In this document: piece after piece, positions 37,477 to 49,304 of the stretch | How the letters are laid out: each line of letters begins with the position of its first letter | Numbering within the stretch: the first letter of the stretch is position 1 | Source: Crossaster papposus | Taxonomy: Eukaryota; Echinodermata; Asteroidea; Velatida; Solasteridae | Length of the DNA: 64,000 nucleotides | NCBI GenBank assembly: GCA_037893245.1 | Contig: JBAIAA010000903.1 | Coordinates: 186,001-250,000 of the forward strand | Reading direction: 5' to 3' | The notes under the pieces: model-generated | The model's input: only the letters and a program-made list of their open reading frames with translations | What the model was told of the DNA's origin: nothing | The model's database searches: none | Position numbers and translations under genes: made by a program

Positions 37477-37512
37477 AAACACATGATGTCGGGACAAGCC
37501 CTCGAGTTAAAT
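37477..37512 (+). repeat. 36-bp spacer, type A
   Basis: Exactly 966 bp after the previous type A spacer. AAATTTG monomer at about +313. Next spacer after 22 monomers. Confidence 0.97.
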
Positions 37513-38194
37513 ATGTAAAGGGAAAGAAGTGTGCATAAGAAATATGTAAAGGGAAAGAAGTGTGCATAAGAAATATGTAAAGGGAAAGAAGTGTGCATAA
37601 GAAATATGTAAAGGGAAAGAAGTGTGCATAATAAATATGTAAAGGGAAAGAAGTGTGCATAAGAAATATGTAAAGGGAAAGAAGTGTGCATAAGAAATAT
37701 GTAAAGGGAAAGAAGTGTGCATAAGAAATATGTAAAGGGAAAGAAGTGTGCATAAGAAATATGTAAAGGGAAAGAAGTGTGCATAAGAAATTTGTAAAGG
37801 GAAAGAAGTGTGCATAAGAAATATGTAAAGGGAAAGAAGTGTGCATAAGAAATATGTAAAGGGAAAGAAGTGTGCATAAGAAATATGTAAAGGGAAAGAA
37901 GTGTGCATAAGAAATATGTAAAGGGAAAGAAGTGTGCATAAGAAATATGTAAAGGGAAAGAAGTGTGCATCAGAAATATGTAAAGGGAAAGAAGTGTGCA
38001 TAAGCAATATGTAAAGGGAACGAAGTGTGCATAAGAAATATGTAAAGGGAAAGAAGTGTGCATAAGAAATATGTAAAGGGAAAGAAGTGTGCATAAGAAA
38101 TATGTAAAGGGAAAGAAGTGTGCATAAGAAATATGTAAAGGGAAAGAAGTGTGCATAAGAAATATGTAAAGGGAAAGAAGTGTGCATAAGAAAT

Positions 38195-38230
38195 AAACAC
38201 ATGATGTCGGGACAAGCCCTCGAGTTAAAT
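38195..38230 (+). repeat. 36-bp spacer, type A
   Basis: Followed by a type B spacer after 10 monomers, the most common short spacing in the window (346 bp, seven times). Confidence 0.97.
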
Positions 38231-38540
38231 ATGTAAAGGGAAAGAAGTGTGCATAAGAAATATGTAAAGGGAAAGAAGTGTGCATAAGAAATATGTAAAG
38301 GGAAAGAAGTGTGCATAAGAAATATGTAAAGGGAAGGAAGTGTGCATAATAAATATGTAAAGGGAAAGAAGTGTGCATAAGAAATATGTAAAGGGAAAGA
38401 AGTGTGCATAGGAAATATGTAAAGGGAAAGAAGTGTGCATAAGAAATATGTAAAGGGAAAGAAGTGTGCATAAGAAATATGTAAAGGGAAAGAAGTGTGC
38501 ATAAGAAATATGTAAAGGGAAAGAAGTGTGCATAAGAAAT

Positions 38541-38576
38541 AAACACATGATGTGGGAACAAGCCCTCGAGTTAAAT
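38541..38576 (+). repeat. 36-bp spacer, type B with TACG at +90
   Basis: First of eleven type B spacers with a GCATACGAAAT monomer whose TACG is exactly 90 bp from the spacer start. Next spacer after 21 monomers. Confidence 0.97.
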
Positions 38577-39227
38577 ATGTAAAGGGAAAGAAGTGTGCAT
38601 AAGAAATATGTAAAGGGAAAGAAGTGTGCATACGAAATATGTAAAGGGAAAGAAGTGTGCATAAGAAATATGTAAAGGGAAAGAAGTGTGCATAAGAAAT
38701 ATGTAAAGGGAAAGAAGTGTGCATAAGAAATATGTAAAGGGAAAGAAGTGTGCATAAGAAATATGTAAAGGGAAAGAAGTGTGCATAAGAAATATGTAAA
38801 GGGAAAGAAGTGTGCATAAGAAATATGTAAAGGGAAAGAAGTGTGCATAAGAAATATGTAAAGGGAAAGAAGTGTGCATAAGAAATATGTAAAGGGAAAG
38901 AAGTGTGCATAAGAAATATGTAAAGGGAAAGAAGTGTGCATAATAAATATGTAAAGGGAAAGAAGTGTGCATAAGAAATATGTAAAGGGAAAGAAGTGTG
39001 CATAAGAAATATGTAAAGGGAAAGAAGTGTGCATAATAAATATGTAAAGGGAAAGAAGTGTGCATAAGAAATATGTAAAGGGAAAGAAGTGTGCATAAGA
39101 AATATGTAAAGGGAAAGAAGTGTGCATAAGAAATATGTAAAGGGAAAGAAGTGTGCATAAGAAATATGTAAAGGGAAAGAAGTGTGCATAAGAAATATGT
39201 AAAGGGAAAGAAGTGTGCATAAGAAAT

Positions 39228-39263
39228 AAACACATGATGTGGGAACAAGCCCTCGAGTTAAAT
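39228..39263 (+). repeat. 36-bp spacer, type B with GCAAAAG at +118
   Basis: Start of a complex module: GCAAAAG at +118, GCCTAAAAAAT at +273, GATATATG at +403, GTGAAAG at +663, type A spacer at +966. Confidence 0.97.
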
Positions 39264-40193
39264 ATGTAAAGGGAAAGAAGTGTGCATAAGAAATATGTAA
39301 AGGGAAAGAAGTGTGCATAAGAAATATGTAAAGGGAAAGAAGTGTGCAAAAGAAATATGTAAAGGGAAAGAAGTGTGCATAAGAAATATGTAAAGGGAAA
39401 GAAGTGTGCATAAGAAATATGTAAAGGGAAAGAAGTGTGCATAAGAAATATGTAAAGGGAAAGAAGTGTGCATAAGAAATATGTAAAGGGAAAGAAGTGT
39501 GCCTAAAAAATATGTAAAGGGAAAGAAGTGTGCATAAGAAATATGTAAAGGGAAAGAAGTGTGCATAAGAAATATGTAAAGGGAAAGAAGTGTGCATAAG
39601 AAATATGTAAAGGGAAAGAAGTGTGCATAAGATATATGTAAAGGGAAAGAAGTGTGCATAAGAAATATGTAAAGGGAAAGAAGTGTGCATAAGAAATATG
39701 TAAAGGGAAAGAAGTGTGCATAAGAAATATGTAAAGGGAAAGAAGTGTGCATAAGAAATATGTAAAGGGAAAGAAGTGTGCATAAGAAATATGTAAAGGG
39801 AAAGAAGTGTGCATAAGAAATATGTAAAGGGAAAGAAGTGTGCATAAGAAATATGTAAAGGGAAAGAAGTGTGCATAAGAAATATGTAAAGTGAAAGAAG
39901 TGTGCATAAGAAATATGTAAAGGGAAAGAAGTGTGCATGAGAAATATGTAAAGGGAAGGAAGTGTGCATAAGAAATATGTAAAGGGAAAGAAGTGTGCAT
40001 AAGAAATATGTAAAGGGAAAGAAGTGTGCATAAGAAATATGTAAAGGGAAAGAAGTGTGCATAAGAAATATGTGAAGGGAAAGAAGTGTGCATAAGAAAT
40101 ATGTAAAGGGAAAGAAGTGTGCATAAGAAATATGTAAAGGGAAAGAAGTGTGCATAAGAAATATGTAAAGGGAAAGAAGTGTGCATAAGAAAT

Positions 40194-40229
40194 AAACACA
40201 TGATGTCGGGACAAGCCCTCGAGTTAAAT
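40194..40229 (+). repeat. 36-bp spacer, type A
   Basis: Followed by AAATTTG (about +283), ATGAAAAGG (about +378) and AGCAATATG (about +558), the type A module signature. Next spacer after 27 monomers. Confidence 0.97.
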
Positions 40230-41066
40230 ATGTAAAGGGAAAGAAGTGTGCATAAGAAATATGTAAAGGGAAAGAAGTGTGCATAAGAAATATGTAAAGG
40301 GAAAGAAGTGTGCATAAGAAATATGTAAAGGGAAAGAAGTGTGCATAAGAAATATGTAAAGGGAAAGAAGTGTGCATAAGAAATATGTAAAGGGAAAGAA
40401 GTGTGCATAAGAAATATGTAAAGGGAAAGAAGTGTGCATAAGAAATATGTAAAGGGAAAGAAGTGTGCATAATAAATTTGTAAAGGGAAAGAAGTGTGCA
40501 TAAGAAATATGTAAAGGGAAAGAAGTGTGCATAAGAAATATGTAAAGGGAAAGAAGTGTGCATAAGAAATATGAAAAGGGAAAGAAGTGTGCATAAGAAA
40601 TATGTAAAGGGAAAGAAGTGTGCATAAGAAATATGTAAAGGGAAAGAAGTGTGCATAAGAAATATGTAAAGGGAAAGAAGTGTGCATAAGAAATATGTAA
40701 AGGGAAAGAAGTGTGCATAAGAAATATGTAAAGGGAAAGAAGTGTGCATAAGCAATATGTAAAGGGAAAGAAGTGTGCATAAGAAATATGTAAAGGGAAA
40801 GAAGTGTGCATAAGAAATATGTAAAGGGAAAGAAGTGTGCATAAGAAATATGTAAAGGGAAAGAAGTGTGCATAAGAAATATGTAAAGGGAAAGAAGTGT
40901 GCATAAGAAATATGTAAAGGGAAAGAAGTGTGCATAAGAAATATGTAAAGGGAAAGAAGTGTGCATAAGAAATATGTAAAGGGAAAGAAGTGTGCATAAG
41001 AAATATGTAAAGGGAAAGAAGTGTGCATAAGAAATATGTAAAGGGAAAGAAGTGTGCATAAGAAAT

Positions 41067-41102
41067 AAACACATGATGTCGGGACAAGCCCTCGAGTTAA
41101 AT
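41067..41102 (+). repeat. 36-bp spacer, type A
   Basis: Immediately followed by an AAATAAGTG monomer. Next spacer after 11 monomers. Confidence 0.97.
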
Positions 41103-41443
41103 ATGTAAAGGGAAATAAGTGTGCATAAGAAATATGTAAAGGGAAAGAAGTGTGCATAAGAAATATGTAAAGGGAAAGAAGTGTGCATAAGAAATATGTA
41201 AAGGGAAAGAAGTGTGCATAAGAAATATGTAAAGGGAAAGAAGTGTGCATAAGAAATATGTAAAGGGAAAGAAGTGTGCATAAGAAATATGTAAAGGGAA
41301 AGAAGTGTGCATAAGAAATATGTAAAGGGAAAGAAGTGTGCATAAGAAATATGTAAAGGGAAAGAAGTGTGCATAAGAAATATGTAAAGGGAAAGAAGTG
41401 TGCATAAGAAATATGTAAAGGGAAAGAAGTGTGCATAAGAAAT

Positions 41444-41479
41444 AAACACATGATGTGGGAACAAGCCCTCGAGTTAAAT
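41444..41479 (+). repeat. 36-bp spacer, type B with TACG at +90
   Basis: Same class as 38541. Next spacer after 13 monomers. Confidence 0.97.
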
Positions 41480-41882
41480 ATGTAAAGGGAAAGAAGTGTG
41501 CATAAGAAATATGTAAAGGGAAAGAAGTGTGCATACGAAATATGTAAAGGGAAAGAAGTGTGCATAAGAAATATGTAAAGGGAAAGAAGTGTGCATAAGA
41601 AATATGTAAAGGGAAAGAAGTGTGCATAAGAAATATGTAAAGGGAAAGAAGTGTGCATAAGAAATATGTAAAGGGAAAGAAGTGTGCATAAGAAATATGT
41701 AAAGGGAAAGAAGTGTGCATAAGAAATATGTAAAGGGAAAGAAGTGTGCATAAGAAATATGTAAAGGGAAAGAAGTGTGCATAAGAAATATGTAAAGGGA
41801 AAGAAGTGTGCATAAGAAATATGTAAAGGGAAAGAAGTGTGCATAATAAATATGTAAAGGGAAAGAAGTGTGCATAAGAAAT

Positions 41883-41918
41883 AAACACATGATGTGGGAA
41901 CAAGCCCTCGAGTTAAAT
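41883..41918 (+). repeat. 36-bp spacer, type B with GCAAAAG at +118
   Basis: Starts the second copy of the 39228 module at an offset of 2,655 bp. Diagnostic monomers match at 42001, 42156, 42286 and 42546. Next spacer after 30 monomers. Confidence 0.97.
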
Positions 41919-42848
41919 ATGTAAAGGGAAAGAAGTGTGCATAAGAAATATGTAAAGGGAAAGAAGTGTGCATAAGAAATATGTAAAGGGAAAGAAGTGT
42001 GCAAAAGAAATATGTAAAGGGAAAGAAGTGTGCATAAGAAATATGTAAAGGGAAAGAAGTGTGCATAAGAAATATGTAAAGGGAAAGAAGTGTGCATAAG
42101 AAATATGTAAAGGGAAAGAAGTGTGCATAAGAAATATGTAAAGGGAAAGAAGTGTGCCTAAAAAATATGTAAAGGGAAAGAAGTGTGCATAAGAAATATG
42201 TAAAGGGAAAGAAGTGTGCATAAGAAATATGTAAAGGGAAAGAAGTGTGCATAAGAAATATGTAAAGGGAAAGAAGTGTGCATAAGATATATGTAAAGGG
42301 AAAGAAGTGTGCATAAGAAATATGTAAAGGGAAAGAAGTGTGCATAAGAAATATGTAAAGGGAAAGAAGTGTGCATAAGAAATATGTAAAGGGAAAGAAG
42401 TGTGCATAAGAAATATGTAAAGGGAAAGAAGTGTGCATAAGAAATATGTAAAGGGAAAGAAGTGTGCATAAGAAATATGTAAAGGGAAAGAAGTGTGCAT
42501 AAGAAATATGTAAAGGGAAAGAAGTGTGCATAAGAAATATGTAAAGTGAAAGAAGTGTGCATAAGAAATATGTAAAGGGAAAGAAGTGTGCATGAGAAAT
42601 ATGTAAAGGGAAGAAAGTGTGCATAAGAAATATGTAAAGGGAAAGAAGTGTGCATAAGAAATATGTAAAGGGAAAGAAGTGTGCATAAGAAATATGTAAA
42701 GGGAAAGAAGTGTGCATAAGAAATATGTGAAGGGAAAGAAGTGTGCATAAGAAATATGTAAAGGGAAAGAAGTGTGCATAAGAAATATGTAAAGGGAAAG
42801 AAGTTTGCATAAGAAATATGTAAAGGGAAAGAAGTGTGCATAAGAAAT

Positions 42849-42884
42849 AAACACATGATGTCGGGACAAGCCCTCGAGTTAAAT
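42849..42884 (+). repeat. 36-bp spacer, type A
   Basis: Counterpart of 40194. AAATTTG near 43132 and AGCAATATG near 43407. Next spacer after 27 monomers. Confidence 0.97.
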
Positions 42885-43721
42885 ATGTAAAGGGAAAGAA
42901 GTGTGCATAAGAAATATGTAAAGGGAAAGAAGTGTGCATAAGAAATATGTAAAGGGAAAGAAGTGTGCATAAGAAATATGTAAAGGGAAAGAAGTGTGCA
43001 TAAGAAATATGTAAAGGGAAAGAAGTGTGCATAAGAAATATGTAAAGGGAAAGAAGTGTGCATAAGAAATATGTAAAGGGAAAGAAGTGTGCATAAGAAA
43101 TATGTAAAGGGAAAGAAGTGTGCATAATAAATTTGTAAAGGGAAAGAAGTGTGCATAAGAAATATGTAAAGGGAAAGAAGTGTGCATAAGAAATATGTAA
43201 AGGGAAAGAAGTGTGCATAAGAAATATGAAAAGGGAAAGAAGTGTGCATAAGAAATATGTAAAGGGAAAGAAGTGTGCATAAGAAATATGTAAAGGGAAA
43301 GAAGTGTGCATAAGAAATATGTAAAGGGAAAGAAGTGTGCATAAGAAATATGTAAAGGGAAAGAAGTGTGCATAAGAAATATGTAAAGGGAAAGAAGTGT
43401 GCATAAGCAATATGTAAAGGGAAAGAAGTGTGCATAAGAAATATGTAAAGGGAAAGAAGTGTGCATAAGAAATATGTAAAGGGAAAGAAGTGTGCATAAG
43501 AAATATGTAAAGGGAAAGAAGTGTGCATAAGAAATATGTAAAGGGAAAGAAGTGTGCATAAGAAATATGTAAAGGGAAAGAAGTGTGCATAAGAAATATG
43601 TAAAGGGAAAGAAGTGTGCATAAGAAATATGTAAAGGGAAAGAAGTGTGCATAAGAAATATGTAAAGGGAAAGAAGTGTGCATAAGAAATATGTAAAGGG
43701 AAAGAAGTGTGCATAAGAAAT

Positions 43722-43757
43722 AAACACATGATGTCGGGACAAGCCCTCGAGTTAAAT
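43722..43757 (+). repeat. 36-bp spacer, type A
   Basis: Counterpart of 41067 but without its AAATAAG neighbour and three monomers shorter to the next spacer (8 monomers). Confidence 0.97.
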
Positions 43758-44005
43758 ATGTAAAGGGAAAGAAGTGTGCATAAGAAATATGTAAAGGGAA
43801 AGAAGTGTGCATAAGAAATATGTAAAGGGAAAGAAGTGTGCATAAGAAATATGTAAAGGGAAAGAAGTGTGCATAAGAAATATGTAAAGGGAAAGAAGTG
43901 TGCATAAGAAATATGTAAAGGGAAAGAAGTGTGCATAAGAAATATGTAAAGAGAAAGAAGTGTGCATAAGAAATATGTAAAGGGAAAGAAGTGTGCATAA
44001 GAAAT

Positions 44006-44041
44006 AAACACATGATGTGGGAACAAGCCCTCGAGTTAAAT
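44006..44041 (+). repeat. 36-bp spacer, type B with TACG at +90
   Basis: Next spacer after 10 monomers. Part of a dense run of five spacers between 43.7 and 45.1 kb. Confidence 0.97.
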
Positions 44042-44351
44042 ATGTAAAGGGAAAGAAGTGTGCATAAGAAATATGTAAAGGGAAAGAAGTGTGCATACGA
44101 AATATGTAAAGGGAAAGAAGTGTGCATAAGAAATATGTAAAGGGAAAGAAGTGTGCATAAGAAATATGTAAAGGGAAAGAAGTGTGCATAAGAAATATGT
44201 AAAGGGAAAGAAGTGTGCATAAGAAATATGTAAAGGGAAAGAAGTGTGCATAAGAAATATGTAAAGGGAAAGAAGTGTGCATAAGAAATATGTAAAGGGA
44301 AAGAAGTGTGCATAAGAAATATGTAAAGGGAAAGAAGTGTGCATAAGAAAT

Positions 44352-44387
44352 AAACACATGATGTCGGGACAAGCCCTCGAGTTAAAT
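44352..44387 (+). repeat. 36-bp spacer, type A
   Basis: Lies between two type B TACG-class spacers, each 10 monomers away. Confidence 0.97.
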
Positions 44388-44697
44388 ATGTAAAGGGAAA
44401 GAAGTGTGCATAAGAAATATGTAAAGGGAAAGAAGTGTGCATAAGAAATATGTAAAGGGAAAGAAGTGTGCATAAGAAATATGTAAAGGGAAAGAAGTGT
44501 GCATAAGAAATATGTAAAGGGAAAGAAGTGTGCATAAGAAATATGTAAAGGGAAAGAAGTGTGCATAAGAAATATGTAAAGGGAAAGAAGTGTGCATAAG
44601 AAATATGTAAAGGGAAAGAAGTGTGCATAAGAAATATGTAAAGGGAAAGAAGTGTGCATAAGAAATATGTAAAGGGAAAGAAGTGTGCATAAGAAAT

Positions 44698-44733
44698 AAA
44701 CACATGATGTGGGAACAAGCCCTCGAGTTAAAT
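44698..44733 (+). repeat. 36-bp spacer, type B with TACG at +90
   Basis: Next spacer, of the same class, after 9 monomers. Confidence 0.97.
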
Positions 44734-45012
44734 ATGTAAAGGGAAAGAAGTGTGCATAAGAAATATGTAAAGGGAAAGAAGTGTGCATACGAAATATGTA
44801 AAGGGAAAGAAGTGTGCATAAGAAATATGTAAAGGGAAAGAAGTGTGCATAAGAAATATGTAAAGGGAAAGAAGTGTGCATAAGAAATATGTAAAGGGAA
44901 AGAAGTGTGCATAAGAAATATGTAAAGGGAAAGAAGTGTGCATAAGAAATATGTAAAGGGAAAGAAGTGTGCATAAGAAATATGTAAAGGGAAAGAAGTG
45001 TGCATAAGAAAT

Positions 45013-45048
45013 AAACACATGATGTGGGAACAAGCCCTCGAGTTAAAT
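45013..45048 (+). repeat. 36-bp spacer, type B with TACG at +90
   Basis: Next spacer after 21 monomers, as after 38541. The interval contains a GTAAAGATAAAG monomer near 45336. Confidence 0.97.
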
Positions 45049-45699
45049 ATGTAAAGGGAAAGAAGTGTGCATAAGAAATATGTAAAGGGAAAGAAGTGTG
45101 CATACGAAATATGTAAAGGGAAAGAAGTGTGCATAAGAAATATGTAAAGGGAAAGAAGTGTGCATAAGAAATATGTAAAGGGAAAGAAGTGTGCATAAGA
45201 AATATGTAAAGGGAAAGAAGTGTGCATAAGAAATATGTAAAGGGAAAGAAGTGTGCATAAGAAATATGTAAAGGGAAAGAAGTGTGCATAAGAAATATGT
45301 AAAGGGAAAGAAGTGTGCATAAGAAATATGTAAAGATAAAGAAGTGTGCATAAGAAATATGTAAAGGGAAAGAAGTGTGCATAATAAATATGTAAAGGGA
45401 AAGAAGTGTGCATAATAAATATGTAAAGGGAAAGAAGTGTGCATAAGAAATATGTAAAGGGAAAGAAGTGTGCATAAGAAATATGTAAAGGGAAAGAAGT
45501 GTGCATAATAAATATGTAAAGGGAAAGAAGTGTGCATAAGAAATATGTAAAGGGAAAGAAGTGTGCATAAGAAATATGTAAAGGGAAAGAAGTGTGCATA
45601 AGAAATATGTAAAGGGAAAGAAGTGTGCATAAGAAATATGTAAAGGGAAAGAAGTGTGCATAAGAAATATGTAAAGGGAAAGAAGTGTGCATAAGAAAT

Positions 45700-45735
45700 A
45701 AACACATGATGTGGGAACAAGCCCTCGAGTTAAAT
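45700..45735 (+). repeat. 36-bp spacer, type B with GCAAAAG at +118
   Basis: Next spacer after 12 monomers. A shortened version of the 39228 module. Confidence 0.97.
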
Positions 45736-46107
45736 ATGTAAAGGGAAAGAAGTGTGCATAAGAAATATGTAAAGGGAAAGAAGTGTGCATAAGAAATATG
45801 TAAAGGGAAAGAAGTGTGCAAAAGAAATATGTAAAGGGAAAGAAGTGTGCATAAGAAATATGTAAAGGGAAAGAAGTGTGCATAAGAAATATGTAAAGGG
45901 AAAGAAGTGTGCATAAGAAATATGTAAAGGGAAAGAAGTGTGCATAAGAAATATGTAAAGGGAAAGAAGTGTGCATAAGAAATATGTAAAGGGAAAGAAG
46001 TGTGCATAAGAAATATGTAAAGGGAAAGAAGTGTGCATAAGAAATATGTAAAGGGAAAGAAGTGTGCATAATAAATATGTAAAGGGAAAGAAGTGTGCAT
46101 AAGAAAT

Positions 46108-46143
46108 AAACACATGATGTCGGGACAAGCCCTCGAGTTAAAT
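46108..46143 (+). repeat. 36-bp spacer, type A
   Basis: Followed by an AAATAAGTAAAGG monomer near 46171. Next spacer (type B) after 10 monomers. Confidence 0.97.
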
Positions 46144-46453
46144 ATGTAAAGGGAAAGAAGTGTGCATAAGAAATAAGTAAAGGGAAAGAAGTGTGCATAA
46201 GAAATATGTAAAGGGAAAGAAGTGTGCATAAGAAATATGTAAAGGGAAAGAAGTGTGCATAATAAATATGTAAAGGGAAAGAAGTGTGCATAAGAAATAT
46301 GTAAAGGGAAAGAAGTGTGCATAAGAAATATGTAAAGGGAAAGAAGTGTGCATAAGAAATATGTAAAGGGAAAGAAGTGTGCATAAGAAATATGTAAAGG
46401 GAAAGAAGTGTGCATAAGAAATATGTAAAGGGAAAGAAGTGTGCATAAGAAAT

Positions 46454-46489
46454 AAACACATGATGTGGGAACAAGCCCTCGAGTTAAAT
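46454..46489 (+). repeat. 36-bp spacer, type B
   Basis: No TACG or GCAAAAG mark follows. Next spacer after 11 monomers. Confidence 0.97.
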
Positions 46490-46830
46490 ATGTAAAGGGA
46501 AAGAAGTGTGCATAAGAAATATGTAAAGGGAAAGAAGTGTGCATAAGAAATATGTAAAGGGAAAGAAGTGTGCATAAGAAATATGTAAAGGGAAAGAAGT
46601 GTGCATAAGAAATATGTAAAGGGAAAGAAGTGTGCATAAGAAATATGTAAAGGGAAAGAAGTGTGCATAAGAAATATGTAAAGGGAAAGAAGTGTGCATA
46701 AGAAATATGTAAAGGGAAAGAAGTGTGCATAAGAAATATGTAAAGGGAAAGAAGTGTGCATAAGAAATATGTAAAGGGAAAGAAGTGTGCATAAGAAATA
46801 TGTAAAGGGAAAGAAGTGTGCATAAGAAAT

Positions 46831-46866
46831 AAACACATGATGTGGGAACAAGCCCTCGAGTTAAAT
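46831..46866 (+). repeat. 36-bp spacer, type B with GCAAAAG at +118
   Basis: Repeats the 45700 arrangement (12 monomers to a type A spacer, then 10 to a type B) at an offset of 1,131 bp. Confidence 0.97.
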
Positions 46867-47238
46867 ATGTAAAGGGAAAGAAGTGTGCATAAGAAATATG
46901 TAAAGGGAAAGAAGTGTGCATAAGAAATATGTAAAGGGAAAGAAGTGTGCAAAAGAAATATGTAAAGGGAAAGAAGTGTGCATAAGAAATATGTAAAGGG
47001 AAAGAAGTGTGCATAAGAAATATGTAAAGGGAAAGAAGTGTGCATAAGAAATATGTAAAGGGAAAGAAGTGTGCATAAGAAATATGTAAAGGGAAAGAAG
47101 TGTGCATAAGAAATATGTAAAGGGAAAGAAGTGTGCATAAGAAATATGTAAAGGGAAAGAAGTGTGCATAAGAAATATGTAAAGGGAAAGAAGTGTGCAT
47201 AATAAATATGTAAAGGGAAAGAAGTGTGCATAAGAAAT

Positions 47239-47274
47239 AAACACATGATGTCGGGACAAGCCCTCGAGTTAAAT
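47239..47274 (+). repeat. 36-bp spacer, type A
   Basis: Counterpart of 46108 in the 1,131-bp repeat. Next spacer after 10 monomers. Confidence 0.97.
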
Positions 47275-47584
47275 ATGTAAAGGGAAAGAAGTGTGCATAA
47301 GAAATATGTAAAGGGAAAGAAGTGTGCATAAGAAATATGTAAAGGGAAAGAAGTGTGCATAAGAAATATGTAAAGGGAAAGAAGTGTGCATAATAAATAT
47401 GTAAAGGGAAAGAAGTGTGCATAAGAAATATGTAAAGGGAAAGAAGTGTGCATAAGAAATATGTAAAGGGAAAGAAGTGTGCATAACAAATATGTAAAGG
47501 GAAAGAAGTGTGCATAAGAAATATGTAAAGGGAAAGAAGTGTGCATAAGAAATATGTAAAGGGAAAGAAGTGTGCATAAGAAAT

Positions 47585-47620
47585 AAACACATGATGTGGG
47601 AACAAGCCCTCGAGTTAAAT
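47585..47620 (+). repeat. 36-bp spacer, type B
   Basis: Next spacer after 21 monomers. The interval holds TAATAAAT (48018, 48080), GGGCAAG (48095) and AAAAAAG (48128) variants. Confidence 0.97.
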
Positions 47621-48271
47621 ATGTAAAGGGAAAGAAGTGTGCATAAGAAATATGTAAAGGGAAAGAAGTGTGCATAAGAAATATGTAAAGGGAAAGAAGT
47701 GTGCATAAGAAATATGTAAAGGGAAAGAAGTGTGCATAAGAAATATGTAAAGGGAAAGAAGTGTGCATAAGAAATATGTAAAGGGAAAGAAGTGTGCATA
47801 AGAAATATGTAAAGGGAAAGAAGTGTGCATAAGAAATATGTAAAGGGAAAGAAGTGTGCATAAGAAATATGTAAAGGGAAAGAAGTGTGCATAAGAAATA
47901 TGTAAAGGGAAAGAAGTGTGCATAAGAAATATGTAAAGGGAAAGAAGTGTGCATAAGAAATATGTAAAGGGAAAGAAGTGTGCATAAGAAATATGTAAAG
48001 GGAAAGAAGTGTGCATAATAAATATGTAAAGGGAAAGAAGTGTGCATAAGAAATATGTAAAGGGAAAGAAGTGTGCATAATAAATATGTAAAGGGCAAGA
48101 AGTGTGCATAAGAAATATGTAAAGGGAAAAAAGTGTGCATAAGAAATATGTAAAGGGAAAGAAGTGTGCATAAGAAATATGTAAAGGGAAAGAAGTGTGC
48201 ATAAGAAATATGTAAAGGGAAAGAAGTGTGCATAAGAAATATGTAAAGGGAAAGAAGTGTGCATAAGAAAT

Positions 48272-48307
48272 AAACACATGATGTGGGAACAAGCCCTCGA
48301 GTTAAAT
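48272..48307 (+). repeat. 36-bp spacer, type B
   Basis: Starts another copy of the 39228 module: GATATATG at +403 as in the other copies, but no GCAAAAG, and one extra monomer before GTGAAAG (+694) and the type A spacer (+997). Confidence 0.97.
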
Positions 48308-49268
48308 ATGTAAAGGGAAAGAAGTGTGCATAAGAAATATGTAAAGGGAAAGAAGTGTGCATAAGAAATATGTAAAGGGAAAGAAGTGTGCATAAGAAAT
48401 ATGTAAAGGGAAAGAAGTGTGCATAAGAAATATGTAAAGGGAAAGAAGTGTGCATAAGAAATATGTAAAGGGAAAGAAGTGTGCATAAGAAATATGTAAA
48501 GGGAAAGAAGTGTGCATAAGAAATATGTAAAGGGAAAGAAGTGTGCATAAGAAATATGTAAAGGGAAAGAAGTGTGCATAAGAAATATGTAAAGGGAAAG
48601 AAGTGTGCATAAGAAATATGTAAAGGGAAAGAAGTGTGCATAAGAAATATGTAAAGGGAAAGAAGTGTGCATAAGATATATGTAAAGGGAAAGAAGTGTG
48701 CATAAGAAATATGTAAAGGGAAAGAAGTGTGCATAAGAAATATGTAAAGGGAAAGAAGTGTGCATAAGAAATATGTAAAGGGAAAGAAGTGTGCATAAGA
48801 AATATGTAAAGGGAAAGAAGTGTGCATTAGAAATATGTAAAGGAAAAGAAGTGTGCATAAGAAATATGTAAAGGGAAAGAAGTGTGCATAAGAAATATGT
48901 AAAGGGAAAGAAGTGTGCATAAGAAATATGTAAAGGGAAAGAAGTGTGCATAAGAAATATGTAAAGTGAAAGAAGTGTGCATAAGAAATATGTAAAGGGA
49001 AAGAAGTGTGCATGAGAAATATGTAAAGGGAAGGAAGTGTGCATAAGAAATATGTAAAGGGAAAGAAGTGTGCATAAGAAATATGTAAAGGGAAAGAAGT
49101 GTGCATAAGAAATATGTAAAGGGAAAGAAGTGTGCATAAGAAATATGTGAAGGGAAAGAAGTGTGCATAAGAAATATGTAAAGGGAAAGAAGTGTGCATA
49201 AGAAATATGTAAAGGGAAAGAAGTGTGCATAAGAAATATGTAAAGGGAAAGAAGTGTGCATAAGAAAT

Positions 49269-49304
49269 AAACACATGATGTCGGGACAAGCCCTCGAGTT
49301 AAAT
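49269..49304 (+). repeat. 36-bp spacer, type A
   Basis: AAATTTG at about +284 and AGCAATATG at +558, the type A module signature. Next spacer after 31 monomers. Confidence 0.97.

Larger units (their letters stand above)
39228..43757 (+). repeat. Higher-order module pair, offset 2,655 bp
   Basis: The segment 39228 to about 41.1 kb recurs at 41883 to about 43.76 kb. Matching marks are spacers B, A, A at 966 and 873 bp spacing, GCAAAAG, GCCTAAAAAAT (39501/42156), GATATATG (39631/42286), GTGAAAG (39891/42546), TGTGAAGG and AAATTTG. One visible difference is GGAAGGAAG in the first copy against GGGAAGAAAG in the second (near 42610). Confidence 0.9.
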
